A DNA stretch of 64,000 nucleotides. Origin: an uncultured Eubacteriales bacterium (lineage in GTDB: Bacteria; Bacillota; Clostridia; Oscillospirales; Oscillospiraceae). Position 1 is the first letter of the stretch. Each line of letters begins with the position of its first letter. Made by a program: the position numbers and the translations under genes. The DNA is taken from contig CASFNR010000013.1 of assembly GCA_949296115.1 (NCBI GenBank), positions 1 through 64,000 on the forward strand, in the 5' to 3' direction. Positions 50,278-58,490 of the stretch are shown here, in pieces. Under the pieces are notes generated by a model, which did no database searches, was not told the origin of the DNA, and saw nothing but the letters and a program-made list of their open reading frames with translations.

Positions 50278-51274
50278 ATGAACGAAGACGGAACCTACAG
50301 CTGGCCGGGCAACCAGCCGAAAAAGCCCAAGAAGTCCTTTGAAAACCGGAAGAAAAATTATCCTCATTGCCCTGGTGCTGGTGATTGTTGCCCTGGGCAG
50401 CACCTGCTTCTACACCGTCAACGACAAGGAGCAGGCCGTGGTCACCACCTTCGGCAAGGTGACCAACGTGGTGGACGCAGGCGTCCACTTCAAGCTCCCC
50501 CTGGGCATCCAGAGCGTGGAGAAGGTAGAGGTCAACGTCTACCAGAAAATCGAGCTGGGCTACATTCAGGACAGCTCCGGCGCCCAGTTCAATCCCGCAG
50601 AAAGCGCCATGATTACCGGGGACTACAACATTGTCAACGTGGATTTCTTTGTGGAATACAAGATTTCCGACCCGGTGGCCTACCTCTACTCCTCCAACAA
50701 CCCGGAGCTGATTCTCCGGAACCTGATTCAGAGCCAGATCCGCAACGTGGTAGGCTCCTCCACCGTGGATGCGGTGCTCACCGACGGCAAGGAGAATATC
50801 CAGATGCAGGTCCGGGACCTGGTTTCCCAGATTCTGGAAGAATATGAAATCGGTCTGACCCTGGTGGACGTGAAGATTCAGGACGCCGAGCCCCCCACCC
50901 AGGAGGTCATCGAGGCCTTCAAGGCGGTGGAGACCGCCAAGCAGCAGGCGGAGACGGTGATCAACGACGCCAAGGCCTACCAGAACGCCCAGCTCCCCGA
51001 CGCCCAGGCCCAGGCGGACAAGCTGATTCAGAATGCCGAATACCTGCGCCAGAAGCGGATCAACGAGGCCTATGAGCAGGTGGCCATGTTCCAGGCCATG
51101 TATACCGAGTATGCCCAGAATCCGGCCATCACCCGGTCCCGGATGTATTACGAAGCCATTTCCCAGATTCTTCCCGGGGTGAAGCTGTATATCAACACCG
51201 GCAGCGGCTCCGATGTGCAGATGCTTCTGCCCCTGGAATCCCTGGTAAACGGCAATGGAGGTGAACAGCAATGA
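50278..51274 (+). CDS. hflK: HflK-like SPFH/prohibitin protein, likely frameshifted near the N-terminus
   Basis: HflK pairs with HflC in a large membrane cage linked to FtsH proteolysis. The expected N-terminus MNEDGTYSWPGNQPKKPKK starts at 50278 with AAAAGGAG upstream. The membrane helix and SPFH domain (IILIALVLVIVALGSTCFYTVNDKEQAVVTTFG pattern) are in the +1 frame from about 50351. One extra A in the A5 tract at 50353-50357 would explain it. Alternatively translation starts at TTG 50339, whose ribosome site is poor; this would give 311 residues. The rest (VEYKISDPVAYLYSS, VKIQDAEPP) is intact. The stop overlaps hflC. Confidence 0.8.
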
Positions 51275-52146
51275 AAAAAAGTCTGATCATTCTGATTCTG
51301 CTGGCGGTTCTCCTGTTGGGTGGACTGAACGCCACCTACAGCGTCCGGGAGGATGAGTATGCCTGCACCGTCCGCTTTGCCAAGATTATCGAAACCGTGG
51401 ACCAGCCGGGACTGCACTTCAAGGTGCCCTTCCTGGACAGCGTGAAGTATTTCAGCAAGGCCACCCAGTTCTATGACATCCCCCCTTCTGAGGTTCTCAC
51501 CTCGGACAAGCAGAACATGACCGTGGACTGCTACATTCTCTGGAGCATCTCCGACCCCAAGCTGTTCTACCAGACCTTGGGTTCCAAGACCGTGGCCGAA
51601 CAGCGGCTGGACGCTCTGACCTACAACGAACTGAAAACCGTCATGGGCACCCTGGCCCAGTCGGACATCATCAACATGGAGGACGGAGCCAAGCGGAACG
51701 AAATCTATGAGAACATCGCCGCCGATGTGGATTCCCTGGCGAAAACCTACGGCATCCGGGTGGAGGATGTGAAAATCAAGCAGTTCGACCTGCCGGAGAG
51801 CAACCTGAACGCCGTTTACAGCCGGATGATCTCCGAGCGGAACCAGATGGCGGAAAAATACACCGCCGACGGCAACTACGAAGCCTCCATCATCCGCAAC
51901 GATGTGGACAAGCAGGTGAACATCATCATCTCCGATGCGGAGGCGGAAGCCGCCAAGCTGGAGGCCGAGGGCGAAGCGGAGTATATGCGCCTGCTGGCGG
52001 AGGCCTACGACACCCAGGACAAGCAGGAATTCTATGAATTCACCCTGGCCCTGGACGCTCTGAAATCCAGCCTCACCGGAACGGAAAAGACGGTGATTCT
52101 GGACGCCGATTCGGAGCTGGCCCGGATTCTCATGGGGGCGGGCTGA
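51271..52146 (+). CDS. hflC: HflC-like SPFH/prohibitin protein
   Basis: 291 residues: an N-terminal membrane helix (about 5-22), the SPFH domain (SVREDEYACTVRFAKIIETVDQPGLHFKVPF) and a long coiled-coil region (about 190-250; Ala/Glu-rich). Forms the HflKC complex with the preceding gene, whose stop overlaps its ATG. HflKC is frequent in Proteobacteria but less usual in Firmicutes. No ftsH nearby. Confidence 0.9.
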   Translation: MKKSLIILILLAVLLLGGLNATYSVREDEYACTVRFAKIIETVDQPGLHFKVPFLDSVKYFSKATQFYDIPPSEVLTSDKQNMTVDCYILWSISDPKLFYQTLGSKTVAEQRLDALTYNELKTVMGTLAQSDIINMEDGAKRNEIYENIAADVDSLAKTYGIRVEDVKIKQFDLPESNLNAVYSRMISERNQMAEKYTADGNYEASIIRNDVDKQVNIIISDAEAEAAKLEAEGEAEYMRLLAEAYDTQDKQEFYEFTLALDALKSSLTGTEKTVILDADSELARILMGAG

Positions 52147-52173
52147 TTTCTCCCGGAGAAAGGAGAAACCGCT

Positions 52174-52674
52174 GTGAAAAAAATAATACTCTTTGTGCTG
52201 TGTCTGGCGGCCCTGTGTCTGGGAATCTGGTATCTGCTGGCCCGTCCTACGGAAGAGGCCATTGATACCACCCTCCCCGGCTATCGGTTCAGCCAGTCCG
52301 GCCAGGGAAATCCCTGTACCGTCAAAATTCAGGGAACCTATGTCAGATACCGGTTTTCCCCGGAAAAGGACCAATTCTACCAGGGATATGAGGGCGGTAT
52401 CTGGCTGGACGGGGAGATTCTTCCCCAAATTTACGTTTGCTTTCCCGATGCTGAACGGGACTGGATTCAAGGCACCGGCCGTGATTCCCAGGGGGGAACG
52501 GTAGAATTCGTGGCTTACCGGGAGCTGAAACCCATGGTGCTGTGCACCACCCTGGAGGAAGAAACGGTGCTGGCGGTATTCCCTGCCGATTCCCAGGAGG
52601 AAGCCATTTCCATTCTGGAGAATCTGCCGGAAAATACCGCAGACCGATTCCCCCTGCCGGAAGAAATTCATTAA
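52174..52674 (+). CDS. hypothetical membrane-anchored extracellular protein
   Basis: 166 residues with an N-terminal hydrophobic helix (about 4-22), no lipobox and a beta-rich outer domain. Not recognised. Start is GTG at 52174 with AAAGGAG 8 bases upstream. It follows hflC by 27 bp and ends the operon before a terminator. Confidence 0.65.
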   Translation: MKKIILFVLCLAALCLGIWYLLARPTEEAIDTTLPGYRFSQSGQGNPCTVKIQGTYVRYRFSPEKDQFYQGYEGGIWLDGEILPQIYVCFPDAERDWIQGTGRDSQGGTVEFVAYRELKPMVLCTTLEEETVLAVFPADSQEEAISILENLPENTADRFPLPEEIH

Positions 52675-52688
52675 GATTGATTGAACAC

Positions 52689-52720
52689 CGCCCGCCGGAA
52701 AACCCGGCGGGCGGCGCTGT
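52689..52720 (+). terminator. terminator of the hflKC operon
   Basis: 10-bp stem CGCCCGCCGG/CCGGCGGGCG, loop AAAAC; followed by GCGCTGTTTCTTT. Confidence 0.7.
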
Positions 52721-52765
52721 TTCTTTGGAAAAATTTAAGATTTCTTTCAGAATTTCCCTCTTCCA

Positions 52766-52794
52766 TTGATTTGCAGAAGGGAATGCTCTATCAT
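52766..52794 (+). promoter_or_regulatory. promoter for the lipoprotein gene
   Basis: TTGATT (52766-52771), 17-bp spacer, TATCAT (52789-52794). Confidence 0.65.
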
Positions 52795-52829
52795 GAAAGC
52801 ATCACAGTCAAGGAAACAAGGAGGCTAAT

Positions 52830-53321
52830 ATGAATCGACTCAAGATATTCATTCCGTTTCTGCTTCTGGCGGTTCTGCTGCTGGGATGTGAGAAAGAAAC
52901 CATCCCGGAGAAAGGGGACTTTTCGGTTTCCCTGCCGGAGGGATATTCCATCTCCAACGTCACCGACAAGACCTGCGACATTCTCCGCTCCGACGGCGCC
53001 CTGGTGGGGGGCATGGTTCTGACAGAAATTGCTCCCGAAGATATGAAACGGGACAGCGACTCCCCTGCCATCCCCCGGTACCTGGACTCCGTGGCCGGGC
53101 TGGAAAACATGAGCGAGTATTTCAGCTGGCTGGGCGAGGAGCCGGACTACCCTACCCTCTATATGGACCACTATATCACCAATTCGGAAACCCAGGAGAA
53201 AACCACTTACAAGCGGGTGATCTTTGTCCGGGACGGCGGGGTGTACGACCTGTGGTTTGATCTTCAGGTCATGGACGAGGAGGAAGTTCCCGACTTCTAC
53301 TCCATTGTGGAAGGGGAATAA
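52830..53321 (+). CDS. lipoprotein of unknown function
   Basis: 163 residues with a clear lipoprotein signal (lipobox LLGC, Cys at 20). The mature part is acidic, without a recognised domain. AAGGAGG precedes the ATG. Possibly co-transcribed with the 58-residue gene that follows 36 bp later. Confidence 0.75.
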   Translation: MNRLKIFIPFLLLAVLLLGCEKETIPEKGDFSVSLPEGYSISNVTDKTCDILRSDGALVGGMVLTEIAPEDMKRDSDSPAIPRYLDSVAGLENMSEYFSWLGEEPDYPTLYMDHYITNSETQEKTTYKRVIFVRDGGVYDLWFDLQVMDEEEVPDFYSIVEGE

Positions 53322-53357
53322 TCCCTTTTTCACGGAAAAGATGGGGAGGTTTGATTG

Positions 53358-53534
53358 ATGAGAGGCATTCTGTTTGGCAACACGCTGATGCTCCTGGGCA
53401 TTGCAATTTTGAACCTGGTAGGACTGGATTTGCTGTATGCCGGAATGATCTGGGTATCTTATTTTCTGATCGGCGGAGGATTTTTCATGTCCGGAATCAG
53501 TGCGCTGGTGGGATGGATTCTGAAAGACCAATAA
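53358..53534 (+). CDS. 58-residue two-span membrane protein
   Basis: MRGILFGNTLMLLGIAI at the start and ALVGWILKDQ at the end; two hydrophobic helices (about 5-25 and 30-52). The ATG has GGGGAGG 9 bases upstream, so expression is likely. Unknown function. Confidence 0.65.
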   Translation: MRGILFGNTLMLLGIAILNLVGLDLLYAGMIWVSYFLIGGGFFMSGISALVGWILKDQ

Positions 53535-53542
53535 TTTTTCAG

Positions 53543-53575
53543 GCGGGCAGGATAATCTAATGTTCTGCCCGCCGT
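53543..53575 (+). terminator. hairpin terminator
   Basis: 9-bp stem GGCGGGCAG/CTGCCCGCC with a 12-base loop, followed by GTCATTT. Confidence 0.6.
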
Positions 53576-53602
53576 CATTTCAATTTATTTCATAAAAAAG
53601 TA

Positions 53603-53623
53603 CCGGAAAGCGATGCTTTCCGG
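53603..53623. other. second hairpin, T run on minus strand
   Basis: CCGGAAAGC GAT GCTTTCCGG; on the minus strand it is followed by TACTTTTTT, although no minus-strand gene enters here. Confidence 0.5.
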
Positions 53624-53683
53624 CACTTGAGCGTGTTAAAAAAGTCTCACAGCGTTTGTTCCGGGGGTTCCTTTTTTCCCGGA

Positions 53684-53713
53684 TTGACAGCGCCCCGCTC
53701 CGGCTGGTATAAT
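53684..53713 (+). promoter_or_regulatory. promoter for zinc-ribbon membrane protein gene
   Basis: TTGACA (53684-53689), 18-bp spacer, TATAAT (53708-53713); both hexamers perfect. Confidence 0.85.
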
Positions 53714-53745
53714 AAACAAAAACCATACAGAAAGAGGGGAATCCC

Positions 53746-54951
53746 ATGGCAAAAATGAAATGTCCCAGCTGCGGTCAGCCCTTTAACGGCAAACGCTGCC
53801 GCAACTGTATGTACGAGGTCTTTACCGAGGAAATCACCCACGGTCTGCACACCCATGAGGGGGAGCCCCTGGTGATCGACGCCCCCCAGCGCCGTCCCAT
53901 CCGACGGAAAAATCCCTTCGTCTGGGACAAGCGCACCCGCAGACGGAACAGCGCAAGCCCCCTGGTGGGCGTTGCCGTGGCCCTGGTGATTGCCCTGGCG
54001 GTGCCCCTGGCGGAGTGGGTGGGGGATAATTTGTCCCCGAAGGAAACCGTCCGGCCTGATCTGGATAGCCAGGAGTGGGTCTGGTCCTTGGAGCCGGAGC
54101 CCATCCCCGAAACCCTGTCCGATCTGATCGACCAGGCCATTGAGAATGCCGCCGGGGAAGCGCCCCAGCCGGATGCGCAGACGCCGGACTGGTGGGACAC
54201 CGGCATGGTGCTCCTGGACAGTGCAGATCTCCGGGTGGTGGCGGACTGGCAGGACGGGGATGGCTTCCCCGGTCAGATTGCCGTGGCGGTGGAAAACAAC
54301 ACCGACATGGATGTGTGGCTGGATCTGGATGATCTGATGGTCAACGGATTTTCCATGCAGTATGGAGACATCTATGCGGAGGCGGAGCCCGGGCAGACGG
54401 GAACGGGCTACTTCTATCTGGATGAGACCGAGGTAATGGACGCAGGCATCACCCAGTTCCAGGAGATTTCCTTCCGGCTGGACGTGATTGACGACGAATC
54501 CTATGAGACCGTGGATTCCCGCCCGGTGGTGCTCTACCCGGAATGCGACCCGGACTATGTCCAGAAGGTGGCCGACGGCGGGGAAGAACTGGTGAATCAG
54601 GACGGGGTACGGATTCTCTATCAGGGCGGAATCCCGGACTACTCCACACCGGAGGACCCCAGCTTCGGTAGCCTGCGGCTGTATCTGGAGAACGGCACCG
54701 ACTACCCCCTGGCCTTCTATGCCCCCCAGGGCACCGTCAACGGGAAAGAGGCAGACCTGTTCCTCTGGGCGGAGGTGGAGCCCCACAGCCGGGCCATTGT
54801 CCGGGTGTCCCTGTATGACGTGTACAATCTGGGCATGACCGACTGGTCGGAACTGAAGCAGGCCACGCTCGACCTGGAAGTGGCCCGTCAGGACGGGGAA
54901 CCCTACCTGACCGGCCTGTCCCCGGTTTCCTTTGCCATTGACGAGGGATGA
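53746..54951 (+). CDS. large zinc-ribbon membrane protein
   Basis: 401 residues. N-terminal zinc ribbon (CPSCGQPF then CRNC, cysteines at about 6, 9, 19, 22), a basic stretch, one membrane helix (about 66-86), then an acidic outer region of about 300 residues. Not recognised; the architecture (cytoplasmic zinc ribbon, one span, beta-rich outer part) recalls the zinc-ribbon proteins at 48835 and 55366. Start has GAGGGG upstream. The DUF1508 gene starts 3 bp after its stop. Confidence 0.7.
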   Translation: MAKMKCPSCGQPFNGKRCRNCMYEVFTEEITHGLHTHEGEPLVIDAPQRRPIRRKNPFVWDKRTRRRNSASPLVGVAVALVIALAVPLAEWVGDNLSPKETVRPDLDSQEWVWSLEPEPIPETLSDLIDQAIENAAGEAPQPDAQTPDWWDTGMVLLDSADLRVVADWQDGDGFPGQIAVAVENNTDMDVWLDLDDLMVNGFSMQYGDIYAEAEPGQTGTGYFYLDETEVMDAGITQFQEISFRLDVIDDESYETVDSRPVVLYPECDPDYVQKVADGGEELVNQDGVRILYQGGIPDYSTPEDPSFGSLRLYLENGTDYPLAFYAPQGTVNGKEADLFLWAEVEPHSRAIVRVSLYDVYNLGMTDWSELKQATLDLEVARQDGEPYLTGLSPVSFAIDEG

Positions 54952-54954
54952 GCC

Positions 54955-55320
54955 ATGGCCCGATTTGTGATCCGGCCGGTGGCCACCGGGGTGAAGTTTG
55001 ACCTGAAGGCCCCCAACGGCCAGGGCATCCTCACCTCCGGGGTCTACGCCTGCGCCGCCGCCTGCCGCAAGGGCATCGCCAGCGTGGTAAAAAACGCCGC
55101 CGCAGGGGTGGAGGACCAGACCGACGGCGATTGCCCCCGCCGGTCCAATCCCAAGTTTGAGCTGTACCGGGACCGGGCCGGGGAATTCCGGTTCCGGCTC
55201 CGGGCCCGGAACGGGGAGATCATCGCCGCCTCCGACGGCTATGCCGCCAAAGCCGGATGCCTGGAGGGCATTGAGAACGTAAAAAAGTACGCCCCTCTGG
55301 CAAAAATTGCGGAAGAATAG
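54955..55320 (+). CDS. YegP-family DUF1508 protein
   Basis: 121 residues made of two DUF1508 repeats (KFDLKAPNGQGILTSGVY... and FRFRLRARNGEIIAASDGY...CLEGIENVKKYA). Family members are small soluble proteins of unknown function, often with one or two repeats. Coupled to the preceding gene. Confidence 0.85.
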   Translation: MARFVIRPVATGVKFDLKAPNGQGILTSGVYACAAACRKGIASVVKNAAAGVEDQTDGDCPRRSNPKFELYRDRAGEFRFRLRARNGEIIAASDGYAAKAGCLEGIENVKKYAPLAKIAEE

Positions 55321-55326
55321 CAAAAA

Positions 55327-55357
55327 CGCTCCCCACGGCATGGCGCCGTGGGGAGCG
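55327..55357. terminator. hairpin between convergent genes
   Basis: 13-bp stem CGCTCCCCACGGC/GCCGTGGGGAGCG with a 5-base loop; AAAAA on the left supports minus-strand termination. Confidence 0.65.
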
Positions 55358-55365
55358 TAGTGCTT

Positions 55366-55779
55366 TCAGGTTTTCCGGATGAATTTTTCCTTGCACCGGG
55401 GGCAGGTGATGGCAATTTTTCCCTTTCCCCGGGGGACCCGCACCATCTGGCGGCACTTGGGGCAGTCAAAATACCGGTTGTCCCGATCCTTCAGCCGGAA
55501 GAAAAACTGAAGGAATTTCCGGTTCTCCTGGTAGCGGCGGTAGGTGTTCCGGGACAGGCTGCGGAAAATGGCCCAGATCATCAGGCCGTAGCTCAGCACA
55601 AAGAGCAGCAGATTCCACACAGGCGCAGAAATCCATACGGACAGCAGACTGGCCGCCAGACCAGCGCACAGGATCACCATGTTCAGTTTGTCCGTGCCGT
55701 AGCGCCCCGCCATAAAGCTGCGCAGGCCCATGGAAACCTTCATGGAGAACTGCCGGAGCCATCCGCTGATACCATTCAT
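55366..55779 (-). CDS. zinc-ribbon membrane protein
   Basis: 137 residues: two membrane helices (about 33-70), a basic linker and a C-terminal zinc ribbon (FDCPKCRQMVRVPRGKGKIA then CPRCKEKF). The zinc ribbon resembles that of small clostridial membrane proteins of unknown function. ATG 55779 is preceded by a weak ribosome site (AAAGGTGAT). Confidence 0.7.
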   Translation of the reverse strand: MNGISGWLRQFSMKVSMGLRSFMAGRYGTDKLNMVILCAGLAASLLSVWISAPVWNLLLFVLSYGLMIWAIFRSLSRNTYRRYQENRKFLQFFFRLKDRDNRYFDCPKCRQMVRVPRGKGKIAITCPRCKEKFIRKT

Positions 55780-55911
55780 AGAGAATCACCTTTGCCGAAG
55801 AGAATTGGTTTCCCTTATTATATTGCAAAATACGCTGAATGCAACCGAAACAGGGGAAAATTAACGGATTGTTTAAGAATTCTTTAAGGATAAAATTCCA
55901 GGACAATCCTC

Positions 55912-55940
55912 TTGGCGAAAGCGGGAAATTATGGTATACT
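55912..55940 (+). promoter_or_regulatory. promoter of the GH25 gene
   Basis: TTGGCG (55912-55917), 17-bp spacer, extended -10 TGGTATACT (TATACT 55935-55940). Confidence 0.75.
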
Positions 55941-55989
55941 AGGTCGAAAGTATGCCGCCGCATCCGGCGGCAGGGAAGGAGGCGTGGCC

Positions 55990-57171
55990 ATGGAAACCCT
56001 GGAACTGGAAGAAAAGAAAGAGCCGACGCCTGAACAGGCTGCTCCGGAGAACCAATCCCCGCCGGAGGCGGAACCGGAAACAGCGAATGAGATCCCCGAC
56101 CCCACACCGGAGCCGGAACCCGCTCCGGTACCCGAGCCGGAACCGGAACCTGCCCCGGAACCGGAACCTGCGCCGGAGCCGGAACCTGCCCCGGAACCGG
56201 AAGGCACGGTGGAAACCACCCTGGTGATTCCCACAGAGGAATATCCGGAGGAAGAGGCGGTGATCGCCGCCCTGCGCCGCCGGATTCACATCCGGGCGGA
56301 GTGGATTCTGGGGGCCATTGCCCTGCTGGCGGCGGTGGTGCTGGCGGTGACCATTGCAGCCTGCCTTCCCTATTTCGGGGCCAGGGACGAGGACCCGGAG
56401 GACCTGCCGGACTATCACCAGCAGGCTCAGGAGGAGACCACCGAGGCATTCCTGGAGCCCACTCTGGAAGAGACAGAGCCGGAAAATCCCACCATTCCCC
56501 CGGAGCGCAACCCCTATGACCGGTACGATTTCCAGTACAACCGGCAGAACTACCTGGTGCTGCAAAACCTGAAAAGCTCCCCGGGCATCGACGTATCCGC
56601 CCATCAGGGGCAGATCGACTGGAACCGGGTCCGGGCCTCCGGCATTGAATTCGCCATCATCCGCCTGGGATACCGGGGCTATGGTTCCGGCAAGCTGGTG
56701 GAGGACGAATACGCCCAGGCCAATCTGGAAGGGGCTACCAAAGCCGGGCTGAAAATCGGCGCTTACTTCTTCTCCCAGGCCCTGGACATCCAGGAGGTGG
56801 ACGAGGAAATCGCCTTCATGCTGGAGATTCTGGGAGACTATACCCTGGATATGCCCATCATCCTGGACTGGGAGATTCCCGCCTCCGACGCCCGGACCGC
56901 CAACGGCATGGACGCCCGGACCCTGACGGACCTGCAGCGGCACTTCTGCGGCAACATGGAGCGCAAGGGCTACCGGCCCATGGTGTATTTCAACTGGCAC
57001 CAGTCCGAAACCCTGTACTACCTCAGCGAGCTGGAGGACTACGAGTTCTGGCTGGCCCTGTATCAGGACCGGATGACCTACCCCTGGCGGGTGGAGATGT
57101 GGCAGTATTCCGATCAGGGCAAGGTGCCCGGCATCAACGGCCCGGTGGACCTGAACGTGTACTTATCCTGA
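55990..57171 (+). CDS. membrane-anchored GH25 muramidase
   Basis: 393 residues. A cytoplasmic N-terminus of about 100 residues rich in Pro-Glu-Pro-Ala repeats (40-70), one membrane helix (about 105-128), then a linker and an outer GH25 lysozyme domain from about 195: GIDVSAHQGQIDW (catalytic Asp201), FAIIRLGYRGYGSGKLVEDE, PIILDWEIP, MVYFNWHQSETLYY and WQYSDQGKVPGI. It cleaves peptidoglycan beta-1,4 bonds, so is a cell-wall remodelling or division candidate. ATG 55990 has GGAAGGAGG upstream. Confidence 0.88.
   Translation: METLELEEKKEPTPEQAAPENQSPPEAEPETANEIPDPTPEPEPAPVPEPEPEPAPEPEPAPEPEPAPEPEGTVETTLVIPTEEYPEEEAVIAALRRRIHIRAEWILGAIALLAAVVLAVTIAACLPYFGARDEDPEDLPDYHQQAQEETTEAFLEPTLEETEPENPTIPPERNPYDRYDFQYNRQNYLVLQNLKSSPGIDVSAHQGQIDWNRVRASGIEFAIIRLGYRGYGSGKLVEDEYAQANLEGATKAGLKIGAYFFSQALDIQEVDEEIAFMLEILGDYTLDMPIILDWEIPASDARTANGMDARTLTDLQRHFCGNMERKGYRPMVYFNWHQSETLYYLSELEDYEFWLALYQDRMTYPWRVEMWQYSDQGKVPGINGPVDLNVYLS
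56100..56205 (+). repeat. Pro-Glu-Pro-Ala coding repeat
   Basis: Imperfect tandem of GAACCTGCCCCGGAACCG-like 18-base units inside the GH25 gene, a likely site of length variation. Confidence 0.7.
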
Positions 57172-57182
57172 CCAATAAAACT

Positions 57183-57214
57183 GCGCCCCCGCCGGATTAC
57201 ATCCGGCAGGGGCG
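57183..57214. terminator. hairpin between GH25 and rubrerythrin genes
   Basis: GCGCCCC-C-GCCGGAT / ATCCGGC-A-GGGGCGC with 3-base loop; no T run. Confidence 0.55.
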
Positions 57215-57226
57215 CTTCGGATTTGC

Positions 57227-57769
57227 TCAATAATTTTCAGCCAGGAGTTCAAAATAGGACTGGGGATGGTCGCAGCTGGGGCAGACCTCCGGGGCCTTGG
57301 TGCCCACTACGATGTGGCCGCAGTTGCGGCACTCCCAGACCTTGACCTCGCTCTTCTGAAAGACCTGGGCCGTCTCCACATTGTGAAGCAGCGCACGGTA
57401 GCGCTCCTCATGGTGCTTCTCAATGGCTGCCACCAGCCGGAACTTCCGGGCCAGGTCGTGGAAGCCCTCCTTCTCGGCGGTGTCAGCAAAACCGGCGTAC
57501 ATATCCGTCCATTCGTAGTTCTCGCCCTGGGCAGCGGCCAGCAGGTTCTCGGCGGTGGAGCCAATGCCGCCGTTGAGCTCCTTGAACCACATCTTGGCGT
57601 GCTCTTTTTCGTTGTCCGCGGTCTTCAGGAACAGGGCTGCGATCTGCTCAAAGCCGTCCTTCTTGGCCTTGGAGGCGAAATAGGTGTACTTGTTCCGGGC
57701 CTCGGATTCACCCGAGAAGGCAGCCATCAGATTCTTCTCTGTCTGGGTGCCGGAGTAGGGATTTGCCAT
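57227..57769 (-). CDS. rbr: rubrerythrin
   Basis: Peroxide-detoxifying non-haem diiron protein of anaerobes. 180 residues: a ferritin-like four-helix part with ESEAR and EKEHAKMW (first metal motif) and EKHHEERYR (second motif), and a C-terminal rubredoxin-like domain with CRNCG and CPSCDHPQ. Divergent from the DUF308 gene. GGAGG 7-8 bases before ATG. Confidence 0.96.
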   Translation of the reverse strand: MANPYSGTQTEKNLMAAFSGESEARNKYTYFASKAKKDGFEQIAALFLKTADNEKEHAKMWFKELNGGIGSTAENLLAAAQGENYEWTDMYAGFADTAEKEGFHDLARKFRLVAAIEKHHEERYRALLHNVETAQVFQKSEVKVWECRNCGHIVVGTKAPEVCPSCDHPQSYFELLAENY

Positions 57770-57819
57770 TGTAACGTCCTCCTGTCGTTGTCATTGGTTA
57801 GGGTTGGCTTACCATTCCC

Positions 57820-57848
57820 ATTCTACCAGATTTCCCCAGAGAAAGCAA
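57820..57848 (-). promoter_or_regulatory. promoter of rubrerythrin
   Basis: Minus strand TTGCTT (57843-57848), 17-bp spacer, TAGAAT (57820-57825) with upstream TG. Confidence 0.7.
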
Positions 57849-57884
57849 GGAAAATCTGCCGGATTCCGCCGCCGGGAACCGGCA

Positions 57885-57913
57885 TTGACAGACCGGGAAA
57901 ATCCCGGTATACT
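57885..57913 (+). promoter_or_regulatory. promoter of the DUF308-PPTase-tatD operon
   Basis: TTGACA (57885-57890), 17-bp spacer, TATACT (57908-57913). The spacer holds a dyad CCGGGA-N2-TCCCGG, which could bind a repressor. Confidence 0.85.
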
Positions 57914-57959
57914 GAGTAAAAAACGCCGGGATTTCCTGGCGGAAACCGGAGGTTTGCTT

Positions 57960-58490
57960 ATGAAACGATGGGACCTGTCTTCCCTGCTGTACCGGATTGC
58001 CGGGCCTGCCGTGCTGATGGTGATGGGCCTGATTCTCATGCTGAACCCGGACTCCCTGTCCGCCCTGATTTCCACGGTGCTGGGCTGGGGCCTGCTGGCG
58101 GCGGGAGTCTGCTTCATCGCCGCAGCAGTGCTCAGCCGGTTCGGCACCCTCCGCTCGGTGCTGGGCGCCCTGGTCTGCCTGACCCTGGGCAGCTGGCTGC
58201 TCCGCCATCCCCTGGTGCTGGCGGCGGGCATCGGACGGATTGCAGGAATCCTGCTGCTGATCCGGGGCGGGCAGGAGTGGTTTGACTCCAGCTGGGCCAG
58301 AGGACGGCTGCTGGCCGCCGCTGCGGCGGTGCTGGGGGTGGTGCTGATTGTCATGCCCATGACCGCCTCCCGGGTGGTGTTCAGCCTGTGCGGTCTGGCG
58401 GTGCTGGCAGTGGGGGCGGTGATGCTGGCGGAGCGGCTGCGGGATTCCGGCGGCCCCAAAAATCCCCCGGACATCATCGACGCCCTGTGA
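57960..58490 (+). CDS. DUF308 (HdeD-like) membrane protein
   Basis: 176 residues with six membrane helices in two similar halves, each with short glycine-rich turns (LGWGLLAAGVCFI; LRHPLVLAAGIGR). HdeD-type proteins relate to acid resistance in enterics, but the function here is open. ATG 57960 has GGAGG 7 bases upstream and follows the promoter by 46 bp. The frame upstream of it is not coding. Confidence 0.78.
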   Translation: MKRWDLSSLLYRIAGPAVLMVMGLILMLNPDSLSALISTVLGWGLLAAGVCFIAAAVLSRFGTLRSVLGALVCLTLGSWLLRHPLVLAAGIGRIAGILLLIRGGQEWFDSSWARGRLLAAAAAVLGVVLIVMPMTASRVVFSLCGLAVLAVGAVMLAERLRDSGGPKNPPDIIDAL

